Positions 1 to 8,027 of a stretch of DNA of 64,000 nt are shown here, one piece after another. Numbering within the stretch: the stretch's first letter is position 1; every line of letters begins with the position of its first letter. The notes under the pieces are model-generated. The model did no database searches. It had not been told where the DNA came from and saw only the letters and a program-made list of their open reading frames with translations. The position numbers and the translations under genes were made by a program. Source of the stretch: Pseudaminobacter soli (ex Li et al. 2025) (GTDB taxonomy: Bacteria > Pseudomonadota > Alphaproteobacteria > Rhizobiales > Rhizobiaceae); NCBI RefSeq assembly GCF_003012705.1, contig NZ_PXYL01000006.1:186001-250000 (forward strand). The letters are read 5' to 3'.

Positions 1-2
1 GT

Positions 3-1088
3 GACGCTACCATTGCGAAGAACCGGCTGGAAATGGAAGCGGAAGAGGCCCGACATCGCGACGCGATGGAAGAGCAGCGCCGCGCTGAGGAAGCCGCCGA
101 ACGCGAGCGTCAGACGCGCTTTGCGGTCGACTCTCTGGCCGAAGCTCTACAGAAGCTTGCCGACGGCGACACGACCCATCGGATCGAGGACCATTTTGCT
201 GGCTCGCTTGACCAGGTCCGGCGCGATTTCAACGCTTCGGCTGAGAAACTGCAGACGGCTTTGATTTCGGTCGGCCAGAACGCTGAGGCCATTCAGGCTG
301 GATCCGGTGAAATTAGGGCGGCGTCCGACGATCTGGCAAAGCGGACGGAGCAACAGGCGGCAGCGGTCGAGGAGACTGCGGCGGCGATGGAGGAAATCAG
401 CTCGTCGCTGAAAGATACCTCCAAGCGTGCGGACGAAGTCGGCACCTTGGTTGAACGCACGCGGACAAGCGCCGAGAAGTCCGGCGAGGTTGTGAAGCGT
501 GCCGTCGTGGCTATGAGCGGCATCGAGACTTCCTCCAAGGAAATCTCCAACATCATCGGTGTGATCGATGAGATCGCATTCCAGACCAACCTGCTGGCGC
601 TGAACGCCGGCGTTGAAGCGGCGCGGGCTGGCGATGCGGGCAGGGGCTTTGCGGTTGTCGCTCAGGAGGTCCGGGAGCTCGCGCAACATTCGGCAACGGC
701 CGCGCGGGAAATAAAGTCGCTGATCACCAAATCCGGCGAGCAGGTCAGCACTGGCGTCGAACTGGTCACCGAGACCGGGGCAGCACTCGACGAGATCGTC
801 AAGCGCGTACAGGAAATCGATCGAAATGTCGCAGCCATAGTGGCCGCCACCCGGGAGCAATCCAGCTCGCTCAACGAGATCAGCTCTGCCATCAATTCCA
901 TCGACCAAGGCACGCAGCGTAATGCCGCAATGGTCGAGGAGCAGACGGCCGCCAGCCATTCGCTGGCGAACGAAGTGATCGCTCTCAACGACCTGCTTGC
1001 TCAATTCCGGATGGGCAGCAGGCCTTCGGATGCGATCGCTCGCAACGCAGACGTCGGCATGATGGCTAGACACCGGCTGGCAAGCTGA
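3..1088 (+). CDS. Methyl-accepting chemotaxis protein, C-terminal part (5' truncated)
   Basis: The frame is open from the window edge, so the N-terminal sensory part lies outside. About 361 residues are visible. A HAMP-like helix pair lies near visible residues 45-62 (LAEALQKLADGDTTHRI), followed by a long coiled coil. The conserved hairpin tip of the signalling domain is near residue 190 (EIAFQTNLLALNAGVEAARA), the region that contacts CheA and CheW. The C-terminus has no NWxxF-type tether for CheR/CheB. The protein should relay a chemical signal to the flagellar CheA kinase at the inner membrane. It is followed by a hairpin terminator and a gene on the other strand. Family assignment is secure; the ligand cannot be known here. 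Confidence 0.93.
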   Translation, partial: DATIAKNRLEMEAEEARHRDAMEEQRRAEEAAERERQTRFAVDSLAEALQKLADGDTTHRIEDHFAGSLDQVRRDFNASAEKLQTALISVGQNAEAIQAGSGEIRAASDDLAKRTEQQAAAVEETAAAMEEISSSLKDTSKRADEVGTLVERTRTSAEKSGEVVKRAVVAMSGIETSSKEISNIIGVIDEIAFQTNLLALNAGVEAARAGDAGRGFAVVAQEVRELAQHSATAAREIKSLITKSGEQVSTGVELVTETGAALDEIVKRVQEIDRNVAAIVAATREQSSSLNEISSAINSIDQGTQRNAAMVEEQTAASHSLANEVIALNDLLAQFRMGSRPSDAIARNADVGMMARHRLAS

Positions 1089-1117
1089 GGTCAACGGCAA
1101 CTGAGCCACACCGCGCC

Positions 1118-1143
1118 AACGGTCGGCATTCGTGCCGGCCGTT
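1118..1143 (+). terminator. Hairpin after the chemotaxis receptor gene
   Basis: A 10-bp stem with one G-T pair (arms 1118-1127 and 1134-1143, 6-nt loop) begins 30 bases after the receptor stop codon. The T-tract that follows is weak, so termination may be inefficient. Confidence 0.5.
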
Positions 1144-1183
1144 GCTTGTATACGGCTCAGAATACGCCGCGCGGACCGGGCTT

Positions 1184-1969
1184 CTATTCCCGACTAAGAA
1201 ACTCGGCGATCGTGTCGGCTAGAAGTTGGTCATTTTCCCGGTGCGGCACGTGTCCGGTCTTTGGAAGGATCAGCGTCGTGCCCCGCCCCGCGGCAATGCG
1301 GTTCGGATGTTCGGCAGATCCGTATTCATCCAATTCGCCATGAATCGCGAGTATGGGGCAACACACCGCGGCGAGCGACGCATCCAGATTCCAGTTCGAA
1401 AATTCGGACGCCAGCCATGTCTCGGTCCAGGCGTCGACTACCCACCTGGCCTTGTCTCCATGGTATTTTGCCAGCCTGGCCAGATTGGCGGCATCGTGGA
1501 AATCGCGTTTCGCAACACGAATCCCGTTGAGCGTCCTGTCTTCGACAAAGGCTTGGGCGGCGATGGTGACTAGCGCCTGACATCGCGTTTGTAGGTGCGC
1601 TGCGGTCTCGACAGCCATGCCGCCACCGACGCTGTGCCCGCATGCGATAAACTCGGCGAACCCAAGTTGCTCGCACAGTTGCGGAACGACGTCGAGCGCT
1701 TCGGCCGCGATGAAATCGAACTCCAAGTGTCCCGGATGGGGATCCGAACGGCCGAAGCCAAGGCGGTCATACGCGATGACGCGCCGCCCGGTCGCCGAGG
1801 CAAGCAGCGCGGGGAAACCGCGCCACAGGTCGACGCATCCGAGAGAGTCGTGGAACAGCAGGATCGACGCGCGCAGAGCCGCTTCCGGACTGCCGGGCGT
1901 CCAGGTTTTTGCAAAGAGGCGCCCCTCCTTGGTACGAACCCACGCTTCCTGCTCGTCGATCTTCGTCAC
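1184..1969 (-). CDS. Alpha/beta-fold hydrolase
   Basis: A 261-residue alpha/beta hydrolase. The nucleophile elbow GHSVGGG, a later acid region HGELDEYG and the final histidine in KTGHVPH form the expected Ser-Asp-His triad. I chose the GTG at 1969 because it overlaps the azlD stop codon by four bases (GTGA), indicating translational coupling; the longer open frame upstream overlaps azlD and is not believable. It is the third gene of the azlC-azlD-hydrolase operon. There is no signal peptide, so it is probably cytoplasmic. The substrate is unknown; esterase, lactonase or haloperoxidase-like activities are possible. Confidence 0.85.
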   Translation of the reverse strand: MTKIDEQEAWVRTKEGRLFAKTWTPGSPEAALRASILLFHDSLGCVDLWRGFPALLASATGRRVIAYDRLGFGRSDPHPGHLEFDFIAAEALDVVPQLCEQLGFAEFIACGHSVGGGMAVETAAHLQTRCQALVTIAAQAFVEDRTLNGIRVAKRDFHDAANLARLAKYHGDKARWVVDAWTETWLASEFSNWNLDASLAAVCCPILAIHGELDEYGSAEHPNRIAAGRGTTLILPKTGHVPHRENDQLLADTIAEFLSRE

Positions 1970-2265
1970 CCAAGGAAACTCCGCAAGACGCCCGCCGAGA
2001 CGATGGCTACCAGGACAGTCGGCAGGATCGAAAGCCGCGTCGCGGCGACTACGGTTACGCCGAGTGCCACAATGTCGGCCGGATGGCCAGTGACGAAATT
2101 CGGGGCAATCACCGTGATGAGCACGCAGCCGGGTGCGCTTTCCAGAACTGTCCTCGCGCGCGGGCTCAGCGTGCGGTTGCGCAGGAAGATATATCCGCCG
2201 ATCCGCGTCATATAGGTGACGGACGCCATCAGCACGATGGTCAGAATGGTCATCGGGTCGATCAT
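1966..2265 (-). CDS. azlD: AzlD family branched-chain amino acid exporter, small subunit
   Basis: A 99-residue protein with about four hydrophobic segments and the AzlD-type signature YMTRIGGYIFL near the N-terminus. AzlD proteins act with AzlC in the inner membrane to export branched-chain amino acids or toxic analogues such as azaleucine. The ATG at 2265 overlaps the azlC stop (ATGA), and its own stop overlaps the hydrolase start (GTGA), so three genes are coupled. A divergent Lrp/AsnC regulator upstream fits amino acid control. Confidence 0.9.
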   Translation of the reverse strand: MIDPMTILTIVLMASVTYMTRIGGYIFLRNRTLSPRARTVLESAPGCVLITVIAPNFVTGHPADIVALGVTVVAATRLSILPTVLVAIVSAGVLRSFLG

Positions 2266-3005
2266 GACGGCTTCGCCCAGTAATATGCGGCTGCGACGCC
2301 CGACAGCGCGCCGACTGGAACGTACCAGGCACCCGGGACGAGAAGATAGGTGGCCGCGCCCACGACGAGGCTGACGAGCCAGGGGCGGGCGGCGGAAACG
2401 CCCTTCCACATGCCAGCGAGCATGACGAGGAAAACCGCTGGGAACGCCATGTCGAAGCCGAAGCGCCTCACATCGCCGAGGACCGGACCGGCCAGAGCTC
2501 CGACGCCGGTGAACACGACCCAGGTGAGATAGAGGCTGATCGCTGCGCCCATGTAGTAACCAAGGCTCAAGCGCGAGCCGGTCTTTCGTCCGTCGGCCAG
2601 CCCTATGGCCCAGCTCTCGTCGCACATGAAAAAGAGCGCCGAAAACGCCTTGCGTTTCGGCAGATGCCGCATCAGCGGGGCTAGGGCCGCACCCATCAGG
2701 AAATGGCGGCTATTGACGAGAAGCGTGATGCCGACGATCAGCAGAACGTGCGGCGGCGAGGTCCACAGTTCGACGGCCGCGAACTCGGAGCCGCCGGCGA
2801 AGTTCAGCCCGGTCATCAGCGGTACCTCGATCGGACTGAGCCCCTTCTGAGCTGCCTGGGAACCGAGGACGAGCGCGAAGGGCACGAAGCCGAGCATGAC
2901 CGGCAAGGCGTCTCTCAGGCCCCGGAAGCCTTCGGAAAGAGAACTTCGCTCGACCGGAGCGTCAAGTGTCAAATTCGTATCTGTCATGAGAGCGAAACCA
3001 TGCAC
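2262..3005 (-). CDS. azlC: AzlC family branched-chain amino acid exporter, large subunit
   Basis: A 247-residue membrane protein with the AzlC core (GFRGLRDALPVMLGFVPFA, then NFAGGSEFAAVELW and VNSRHFLMGAALAPLMR) and multiple hydrophobic segments. It is the large subunit of the AzlCD exporter. Two starts are possible, 3005 (ATG) and 2987 (ATG, giving MTDTNLT); neither has a strong ribosome-binding site, and the longer form is given. It is divergent from an Lrp/AsnC regulator at 3131, the usual arrangement for azlCD-type exporters. Confidence 0.92.
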   Translation of the reverse strand: MHGFALMTDTNLTLDAPVERSSLSEGFRGLRDALPVMLGFVPFALVLGSQAAQKGLSPIEVPLMTGLNFAGGSEFAAVELWTSPPHVLLIVGITLLVNSRHFLMGAALAPLMRHLPKRKAFSALFFMCDESWAIGLADGRKTGSRLSLGYYMGAAISLYLTWVVFTGVGALAGPVLGDVRRFGFDMAFPAVFLVMLAGMWKGVSAARPWLVSLVVGAATYLLVPGAWYVPVGALSGVAAAYYWAKPS

Positions 3006-3107
3006 TGCCTGTGAAGTCCAACGACGCGCGGGGTTCTACACCAATCGGCATGGTCGTTGATTGCGTTCATAGCTCAATTGCCGCAAAGATTGGCATCAGT
3101 GATCAAT

Positions 3108-3120
3108 CAAAGCTGCTTTG
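3108..3120. promoter_or_regulatory. Palindrome in the azlC/lrp divergent promoter
   Basis: CAAAGC-T-GCTTTG is a perfect 6-bp inverted repeat with a one-base centre. It lies 10 bases before the Lrp-type regulator start and upstream of azlC. A regulator-binding site is an inference from its position. Confidence 0.35.
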
Positions 3121-3130
3121 GTGAAATCGC

Positions 3131-3595
3131 ATGCCAACCGAATTGGACTCCATCGATCGGGCAATCCTGAGAACGCTGCAGCAGGACGGTCGAATCCAGA
3201 ACATCGACCTGGCTGACCGTGTCGGCCTGTCTCCCTCGCCCTCCCTGCGCCGCGTGCGCCAGCTGGAGCAGGCGGGTGTCATCCAGCGCTATGTAGCACT
3301 CGTCGACCCGGCAAAAGTCGGGATGGGACTGACGCTGTTCACTCGCGTCTGGCTGACCGGTCAGGACGAAGAAAGCGTCAATGCATTCGTGGAGGCGATC
3401 AAGAAGCTCCCGCAAATCATCGAATGCCATCTTATGGCGGGTGACAGTGACTTTCTGTTACGGGTTGTCGCCGAAGATCTCGAAGGCTATCGGCGCTTCC
3501 AGATCGAGCACCTCGGTCGCATCAAGGGGGTCCGCAACATCAAGACGGAAATCCCGATGCAGAAGATCAAATCCTCATGGGAGATTCCGGTTTAA
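3131..3595 (+). CDS. Lrp/AsnC family transcriptional regulator
   Basis: A 154-residue protein of typical Lrp length. The N-terminal helix-turn-helix (residues about 5-55: LDSIDRAILRTLQQDGRIQN, then LADRVGLSPSPSLRRVRQLE) is followed by the RAM ligand-binding and oligomerisation domain (ECHLMAGDSDFLLRVVAEDL). Lrp-type proteins sense amino acids as octamers and control transport or catabolic genes. It is divergent from azlCD, so it probably controls amino acid export there; that target is inferred from position alone. Confidence 0.93.
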   Translation: MPTELDSIDRAILRTLQQDGRIQNIDLADRVGLSPSPSLRRVRQLEQAGVIQRYVALVDPAKVGMGLTLFTRVWLTGQDEESVNAFVEAIKKLPQIIECHLMAGDSDFLLRVVAEDLEGYRRFQIEHLGRIKGVRNIKTEIPMQKIKSSWEIPV

Positions 3596-3655
3596 GGCCT
3601 GGGCCACGGTTTTTGTGCGAGAAAGCAGAATTTCTAGCCAAGTGCTTGAAATTAG

Positions 3656-3731
3656 TGGTGCCGCTTGCGTGACTCGAACACGCGACCCCATCATTACGAA
3701 TGATGTGCTCTACCAACTGAGCTAAAGCGGC
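3656..3731 (-). tRNA. tRNA-Thr(CGT)
   Basis: The minus strand folds into a full cloverleaf. The acceptor is GCCGCTT/AAGCGGC, the D-arm GCTC/GAGC, the anticodon stem CATCA/TGATG with loop TTCGTAA (anticodon CGT, reading ACG), and the T-arm GCGTG-TTCGAGT-CACGC. The 3' CCA is encoded. Length is 76 nt. Confidence 0.97.
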
Positions 3732-4247
3732 GACCATGTTTTCGCGGCGAGGCGCGAAACGGTGAGCGGGTGATAGCCGCATTGCGCGGCAAATTCAAGC
3801 GGCCTTCGTGGTGATTTATGCGTTCGTTTTCAAACATTCCATATCTGTGCGCTCGATTGTGGGGGCGATTGATAAGGCTGATGGGGGACCGGTAGCGGAC
3901 CCAAGCCAGTTGCGGGCGTCCTCGGGGGTGAGGATTGGGTGCCGTGTTCGTGCCGCGTGATTCGCGCGTATCAGGGGACGGGGCAGGTACTGCGATCAGA
4001 ATCTTGTGGCGTCGCGAGTGCAGGAATCACCGAAGGCCGGCGTCGCCGATCCGCGCCAGCTTGCTCGCCAAGCTCGATCTATGCGGTTCGCACCCGGCGC
4101 TTGTTCCCAACTCTCGGCTGTCTTTCAGCGCGAAAAATGCCGTTCGCGGCCTTGCAGGCCGGGATAATGGCAAAGGCGGGCGTTGCCTGAAAGGCCGGCT
4201 GCGTCTAACCATCATGCAGGAATGAACCGCATGATGAGGGAATCGGC
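3732..4247. other. 516-bp stretch without a convincing gene
   Basis: This region between the tRNA and the next gene contains open frames only in mutually exclusive, compositionally poor readings. I see no ribosome-binding site linked to a plausible protein. A small RNA or tRNA promoter elements could be present, but nothing specific can be supported. Confidence 0.5.
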
Positions 4248-5303
4248 TTGGATCCGATCGAAAAGGCGATCCGCAACGCCTTCGAAAAAGGAAATGCCGA
4301 AGATCGGGATTTTCGAGAGAAAGTCTACCGTTCGGCTTTTGCCGCGCTCGATCGCGCCCTGAAGGCTAACCCGAACCTTACGGTCGAAGCCGCCATCAAT
4401 CGCCGCAAGGCCTTGCAGGCCAAGATCGCCGAGATCGAGACCGAATTCGTGCCGGTTGCGGCGGCGGTCGATCCGGCAGGTAACGGTGGCTTCGAGCCCA
4501 GTCTCGACGACGTGCGACCGGGTAATCGCGGTCGGGGCGCGGCTGCGCCCGACATCTCCATCGAAAGACGCAATGATAGTGGGCGCCGCAAGGCGGTGCG
4601 TGCCGACAGCCTGGCTGTCGAGGGCGAGCGCGACGAACGCCGCGCGCGTCGAGGTTTCCGCATTCCGTTCGGCCGCATCTTCGTCACCACGACCGTTATC
4701 GCCGCCCTCGGCATTGGCGGCTGGTGGGCGTTGCAGACCGGCATGTTCAAGTCGGCCGCCCAGCGCGACACTTCCGTGCGCAATCCTATGCGGACCACGA
4801 CCAGCGAGGATTTCATTCCCGAGAACGAAGGCGCCCCGATCAAGCCGGGCCAAGTCGACCCCAGCCGCAACTGGATCGACGTGTTTTCGCCAGCCGACGC
4901 TGCGAGCGTGACCGCGCCGGGCCAGACGTCGGCCCAGGTGATGCAGGACGCTTCCGGCAGTTTCCTGCGCATCCGTTCGGGCGGATCGGATGAAGCGGTG
5001 CTGTTCGACGTTGGCCAGGGCGTGCTTGAAAAGCTCGCCGGTAAGATGGCGACCTTCGACATCATTGCCCGCGGCGCCGACGGGCAGGCAACGCAGATGT
5101 CGGTCGACTGCAATTTTGGCGAACTCGGCGGCTGTGGACGCAAGCGCTACGCCGTCGGCTACGACCGCGGTGACTATCTGTTCGAGCTGGACTTCCGCTC
5201 GAAGAACCCGGGCTCGGGCGGCACCATCGCCGTCAACTCCGACGTCGGCGGCCAGGGCAAGCAGGTCGACGTCTACGAGATCCGTGTTTCCGTCTCGGAA
5301 TAG
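4248..5303 (+). CDS. Hypothetical single-pass membrane protein
   Basis: A 351-residue protein that I do not recognise. It starts with TTG at 4248, behind a GAGGGAAT ribosome-binding site; no ATG or GTG is in frame nearby. Residues 1-70 are predicted helical and charged (DPIEKAIRNAFEKGNAEDRD). A basic linker precedes one transmembrane segment near residues 145-165 (FVTTTVIAALGIGGWWAL). The C-terminal 180 residues are beta-rich and probably periplasmic, ending in EIRVSVSE. Its last 31 bases overlap the 3' end of the convergent DNA ligase gene. Homologues in other Rhizobiales would be expected, with no assigned function. Confidence 0.8.
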   Translation: MDPIEKAIRNAFEKGNAEDRDFREKVYRSAFAALDRALKANPNLTVEAAINRRKALQAKIAEIETEFVPVAAAVDPAGNGGFEPSLDDVRPGNRGRGAAAPDISIERRNDSGRRKAVRADSLAVEGERDERRARRGFRIPFGRIFVTTTVIAALGIGGWWALQTGMFKSAAQRDTSVRNPMRTTTSEDFIPENEGAPIKPGQVDPSRNWIDVFSPADAASVTAPGQTSAQVMQDASGSFLRIRSGGSDEAVLFDVGQGVLEKLAGKMATFDIIARGADGQATQMSVDCNFGELGGCGRKRYAVGYDRGDYLFELDFRSKNPGSGGTIAVNSDVGGQGKQVDVYEIRVSVSE

Positions 5304-6913
5304 TCTATAGTCCGGTCCAGCAGCGCCTGCAGCGTCTCGATGCGGTCGGCCTCGCCGGCCGGCTTGTCCCAGCGGAGACGTGAGATGCGCGGGAAGCGCA
5401 TGGCGACGCCGGATTTGTGCCGTGTGGAGCGGTTCAGCCCTTCGAAGGCGACTTCCAGCACGAGCCCGTGGCTGCGGTCGGCGCGAACCGAGCGCACGGG
5501 GCCAAAACGCTCGATCGTGTTGTCGCGCACGAATTTGTCGATCTGGCGCAGTTCCTCGTCGGTGAAGCCAAAATAGGCCTTGCCCACCGGCACCAGCTCT
5601 TCCGCGCCTTCCGGACCGGCCCAGACGCCAAATGTGTAGTCGGAATAGAAGCTGGAGCGCTTGCCGTGGCCCCGCTGCGCATACATCAGCACTGCATCGA
5701 CGGTGAAGGGATCGCGCTTCCACTTGAACCAGGGGCCTTTCGGCCGACCGGCGAGATAGGCGGAGTCGCGCCGCTTCAGCATCACGCCCTCGATGACCGG
5801 ATGCGGAGGATTGCTGCGCATTTCCTCGAGCGCCGGCCAGTCGGAAAACAGCGCAAGCGGTGAAAGATCGAAACGGGCAGGATCGAGTCGGCGGACGAAG
5901 TTTTCCAGCCGCGCGCGCCGTTCCAGGAAGGGCAGGGCGCGCACATCTTCCCCGCCTTTCTGCAGAAGATCGTAACAGCGCACGAAGACGGGATAGCGAT
6001 CCAGCATCTTGGCCGACACGGTCTTGCGGTTCAGGCGCTGCTGCAGGTCGGAGAAGGTGCCGGTCTCGCGCTGCGGATCGCCCACCAGCAGCTCGCCGTC
6101 CAGAACGCCCTCAAAGGTCATCGCCTCGACGAGATCGGGAAAGGCCGGCGAGATGTCGTCGCCGGTGCGGGAATAGAGCCGGCGGATGCCGCCTTCGCAC
6201 ACCGCCTGCACGCGGATGCCGTCCCATTTCCATTCGGCGGCGTAGTCGGCCGGATCGAGCCTTTCGAGGTCGCCGTCGCCGACCGGATTGGCAAGCATGA
6301 CGGGCCGGAACAGCGCTTTGGCCGCCGTTTCCGGCTTCGGGCCCTTGCCCTCCAACCATGCGAATAGGTCGGCATAGGGCGGCGTCAGCCCGTGCCATAG
6401 TTCCTCGATCTCGGAGACGTCGACCTTGCCGAGATCGGCCAGCGCCTGCTTGGCCAGTCGCGCCGAAACGCCAATGCGCAAGCCTCCGGTCACCAGCTTG
6501 ATGATGGCGTAGCGGGCCGAAATGTCGGCACGGTCGAGCAGGCGCGCCAGTACCCGCGGCCCGTCGGAACGGCTTGCGGATTGCAGTGCGCCCACAACGT
6601 CAGCCAGCGTGGGGCGGATGTTCGCCGCATGGTGCCCCGGCGGCTCGGGCCAGACGAGCGAAACGGTTTCGGCAAGGTCGCCGACATAGTCGTAGGAATA
6701 GCCGAACAGCACCGGGTCCATTCGCTCGGTCACCAGCGTTCGCAACATGGCCGGCTTCACGGCTGCGATCGACAGGTCGCCGGTGATGGCGGCGAGCGCC
6801 AGCCCTCGGTCGGGGTCCTCGACATTGCGGAAATAGTCGGTCAGCAGGGTCAACTTGCCATTGCGCGAGGGCGTCAGCACCAGGCGGTCGAGCAATTCGG
6901 CGAAGCGACGCAT
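5273..6913 (-). CDS. ATP-dependent DNA ligase (repair-cluster type)
   Basis: A 546-residue ATP-dependent DNA ligase. An N-terminal DNA-binding domain (residues 1-200) precedes the nucleotidyltransferase core with motif I EWKWDGIR, whose Lys229 should form the ligase-AMP adduct. Motif III-like (YDLLQKGGEDV), motif IV (EGVMLKRRDSAYL) and motif V (KWKR) follow, then an OB-fold. The start at 6913 shares one base with the exonuclease stop (TGATG), so the two are co-translated. Together with the exonuclease here and the helicase and PdeM genes at 9.3-12.5 kb, it belongs to the known 'ligase-associated DNA damage response' gene set. Confidence 0.95.
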   Translation of the reverse strand: MRRFAELLDRLVLTPSRNGKLTLLTDYFRNVEDPDRGLALAAITGDLSIAAVKPAMLRTLVTERMDPVLFGYSYDYVGDLAETVSLVWPEPPGHHAANIRPTLADVVGALQSASRSDGPRVLARLLDRADISARYAIIKLVTGGLRIGVSARLAKQALADLGKVDVSEIEELWHGLTPPYADLFAWLEGKGPKPETAAKALFRPVMLANPVGDGDLERLDPADYAAEWKWDGIRVQAVCEGGIRRLYSRTGDDISPAFPDLVEAMTFEGVLDGELLVGDPQRETGTFSDLQQRLNRKTVSAKMLDRYPVFVRCYDLLQKGGEDVRALPFLERRARLENFVRRLDPARFDLSPLALFSDWPALEEMRSNPPHPVIEGVMLKRRDSAYLAGRPKGPWFKWKRDPFTVDAVLMYAQRGHGKRSSFYSDYTFGVWAGPEGAEELVPVGKAYFGFTDEELRQIDKFVRDNTIERFGPVRSVRADRSHGLVLEVAFEGLNRSTRHKSGVAMRFPRISRLRWDKPAGEADRIETLQALLDRTIDYSETETRIS

Positions 6914-7923
6914 CAATCCCCCTCGTCCTCGTAGCCGACCAGATGCAAGGGCCGTGCCGCAATACCGTCCAGTTCGCACCAGCGCACAAGGGCCTCCTCG
7001 CGGCCGTGCGTTACCCAAACCTCGCCTGCGCCGGTTTCGGTAATGGTCTCGGTCAGTTCGTCCCAGTCGGAATGGTCGGAGATGATCAGCGGCAGCTCGA
7101 CGCCGCGCTGCTTGGCGCGCTGGCGAATGCGCATCCAGCCCGAGGCGAAGCAGGCGACGGGATCGGGAAAGCGTCGCGCCCAGCGGTCGGAGAAGGCGGC
7201 CGGCGGGCCGACCACGATCTCTCCGGCGAAATCTTCCTTGCCGCCAGCCTCGACGGTAGCGGGCTGCAGGTCGCCCAGCTCGATGCCTCGGCTCTGGTAA
7301 TAGTCGCAGAGTTTTGTCAGGGCACCGTGGATATAGATGGTGCGCTCATATCCGGCCTGGCGCAGCAGGCTGATGACGCGTTGCGCCTTGCCCAGCGCAT
7401 AGGCGCCGACAAGATGCGTGCGTTCAGGAAACTGCTCGACCGATTTCAGCAGCCGCGCGATCTCATCGGCCGGATGAGGGTGGCGGAACACCGGCAGCCC
7501 GAATGTCGCCTCGGTAATAAACACGTCGCAGGGGATGGGAATGAAGGGTGCGCAGGTCGCGTCCGGCTGGCGCTTGTAGTCGCCGGAAGCGACGATGCGC
7601 ATGCCGCGATGTTCCACGCAGATCTGCGCCGAGCCCAGCACGTGGCCTGCGGGCTGGAACGTCACCTTCACGTCGTTCAGCGAAATCGTTTCGCCAAGCC
7701 GCATTGCCTGCTTTGATCCGGCAAAATCCGCGCCGCAGCGCAGTTCCATGATGTCGAGCGTCTCGGCCGTGGCCAGAACGGCGCGGTGGCCGGGACGGGC
7801 ATGGTCGGAATGGCCGTGGGTGATCAGTGCGCGCGCCACCGGCCGCACCGGATCGATGAAAAAGTCGCCGGGCGGGCAGTAAAGCCCTTCTGGGCGGGAG
7901 CAGAGAAGATCACTGGCGCGCAT
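6913..7923 (-). CDS. Ligase-associated DNA exonuclease (metallo-beta-lactamase/beta-CASP fold)
   Basis: A 336-residue protein of the RNase J/CPSF73-like metallo-beta-lactamase superfamily. The metal motif HGHSDH is at residues 36-41. A further histidine motif (PAGHVLGSAQI), ASGDYKRQ and SDHSDWDEL supply the other ligands. Members of this set are annotated as ligase-associated DNA exonuclease, formerly mRNA 3'-end processing factor. I chose the ATG at 7923, which gives MRASDLLCS; a longer in-frame extension overlaps the divergent methyltransferase and looks non-coding. It is the first gene of a two-gene operon with the ligase. Confidence 0.92.
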   Translation of the reverse strand: MRASDLLCSRPEGLYCPPGDFFIDPVRPVARALITHGHSDHARPGHRAVLATAETLDIMELRCGADFAGSKQAMRLGETISLNDVKVTFQPAGHVLGSAQICVEHRGMRIVASGDYKRQPDATCAPFIPIPCDVFITEATFGLPVFRHPHPADEIARLLKSVEQFPERTHLVGAYALGKAQRVISLLRQAGYERTIYIHGALTKLCDYYQSRGIELGDLQPATVEAGGKEDFAGEIVVGPPAAFSDRWARRFPDPVACFASGWMRIRQRAKQRGVELPLIISDHSDWDELTETITETGAGEVWVTHGREEALVRWCELDGIAARPLHLVGYEDEGD

Positions 7924-8027
7924 GCTCTCAAAATAGGTATTTGTGCGCGTCCGAAAAGCCTGATAAAGAGCGCGCCGCTCCGGACGTATCCGCGCCCGGA
8001 TCCCCTCTTTTACAGGTCCAACGCTGC

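Noticed and set aside
147-1109. Long open frame on the minus strand opposite the chemotaxis receptor
   Set aside because: It mirrors the receptor frame, has no ribosome-binding site and its translation is rich in Arg, Leu and Gly with no recognisable domain. It is a shadow of a GC-rich gene.
3656-3731. tRNA-Thr as a phage attachment site
   Set aside because: No integrase or duplicated tRNA end is visible within the neighbouring sequence.
3935-4225. Short open frames in the gap after tRNA-Thr
   Set aside because: No ribosome-binding site, unlikely amino acid composition, and overlapping alternatives in other frames. I treat the gap as non-coding.
4212-5723. 503-codon minus-strand frame across the hypothetical gene and ligase end
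   Set aside because: It overlaps the ligase gene's own strand in a different frame and contradicts the KxDG ligase frame; no plausible start.
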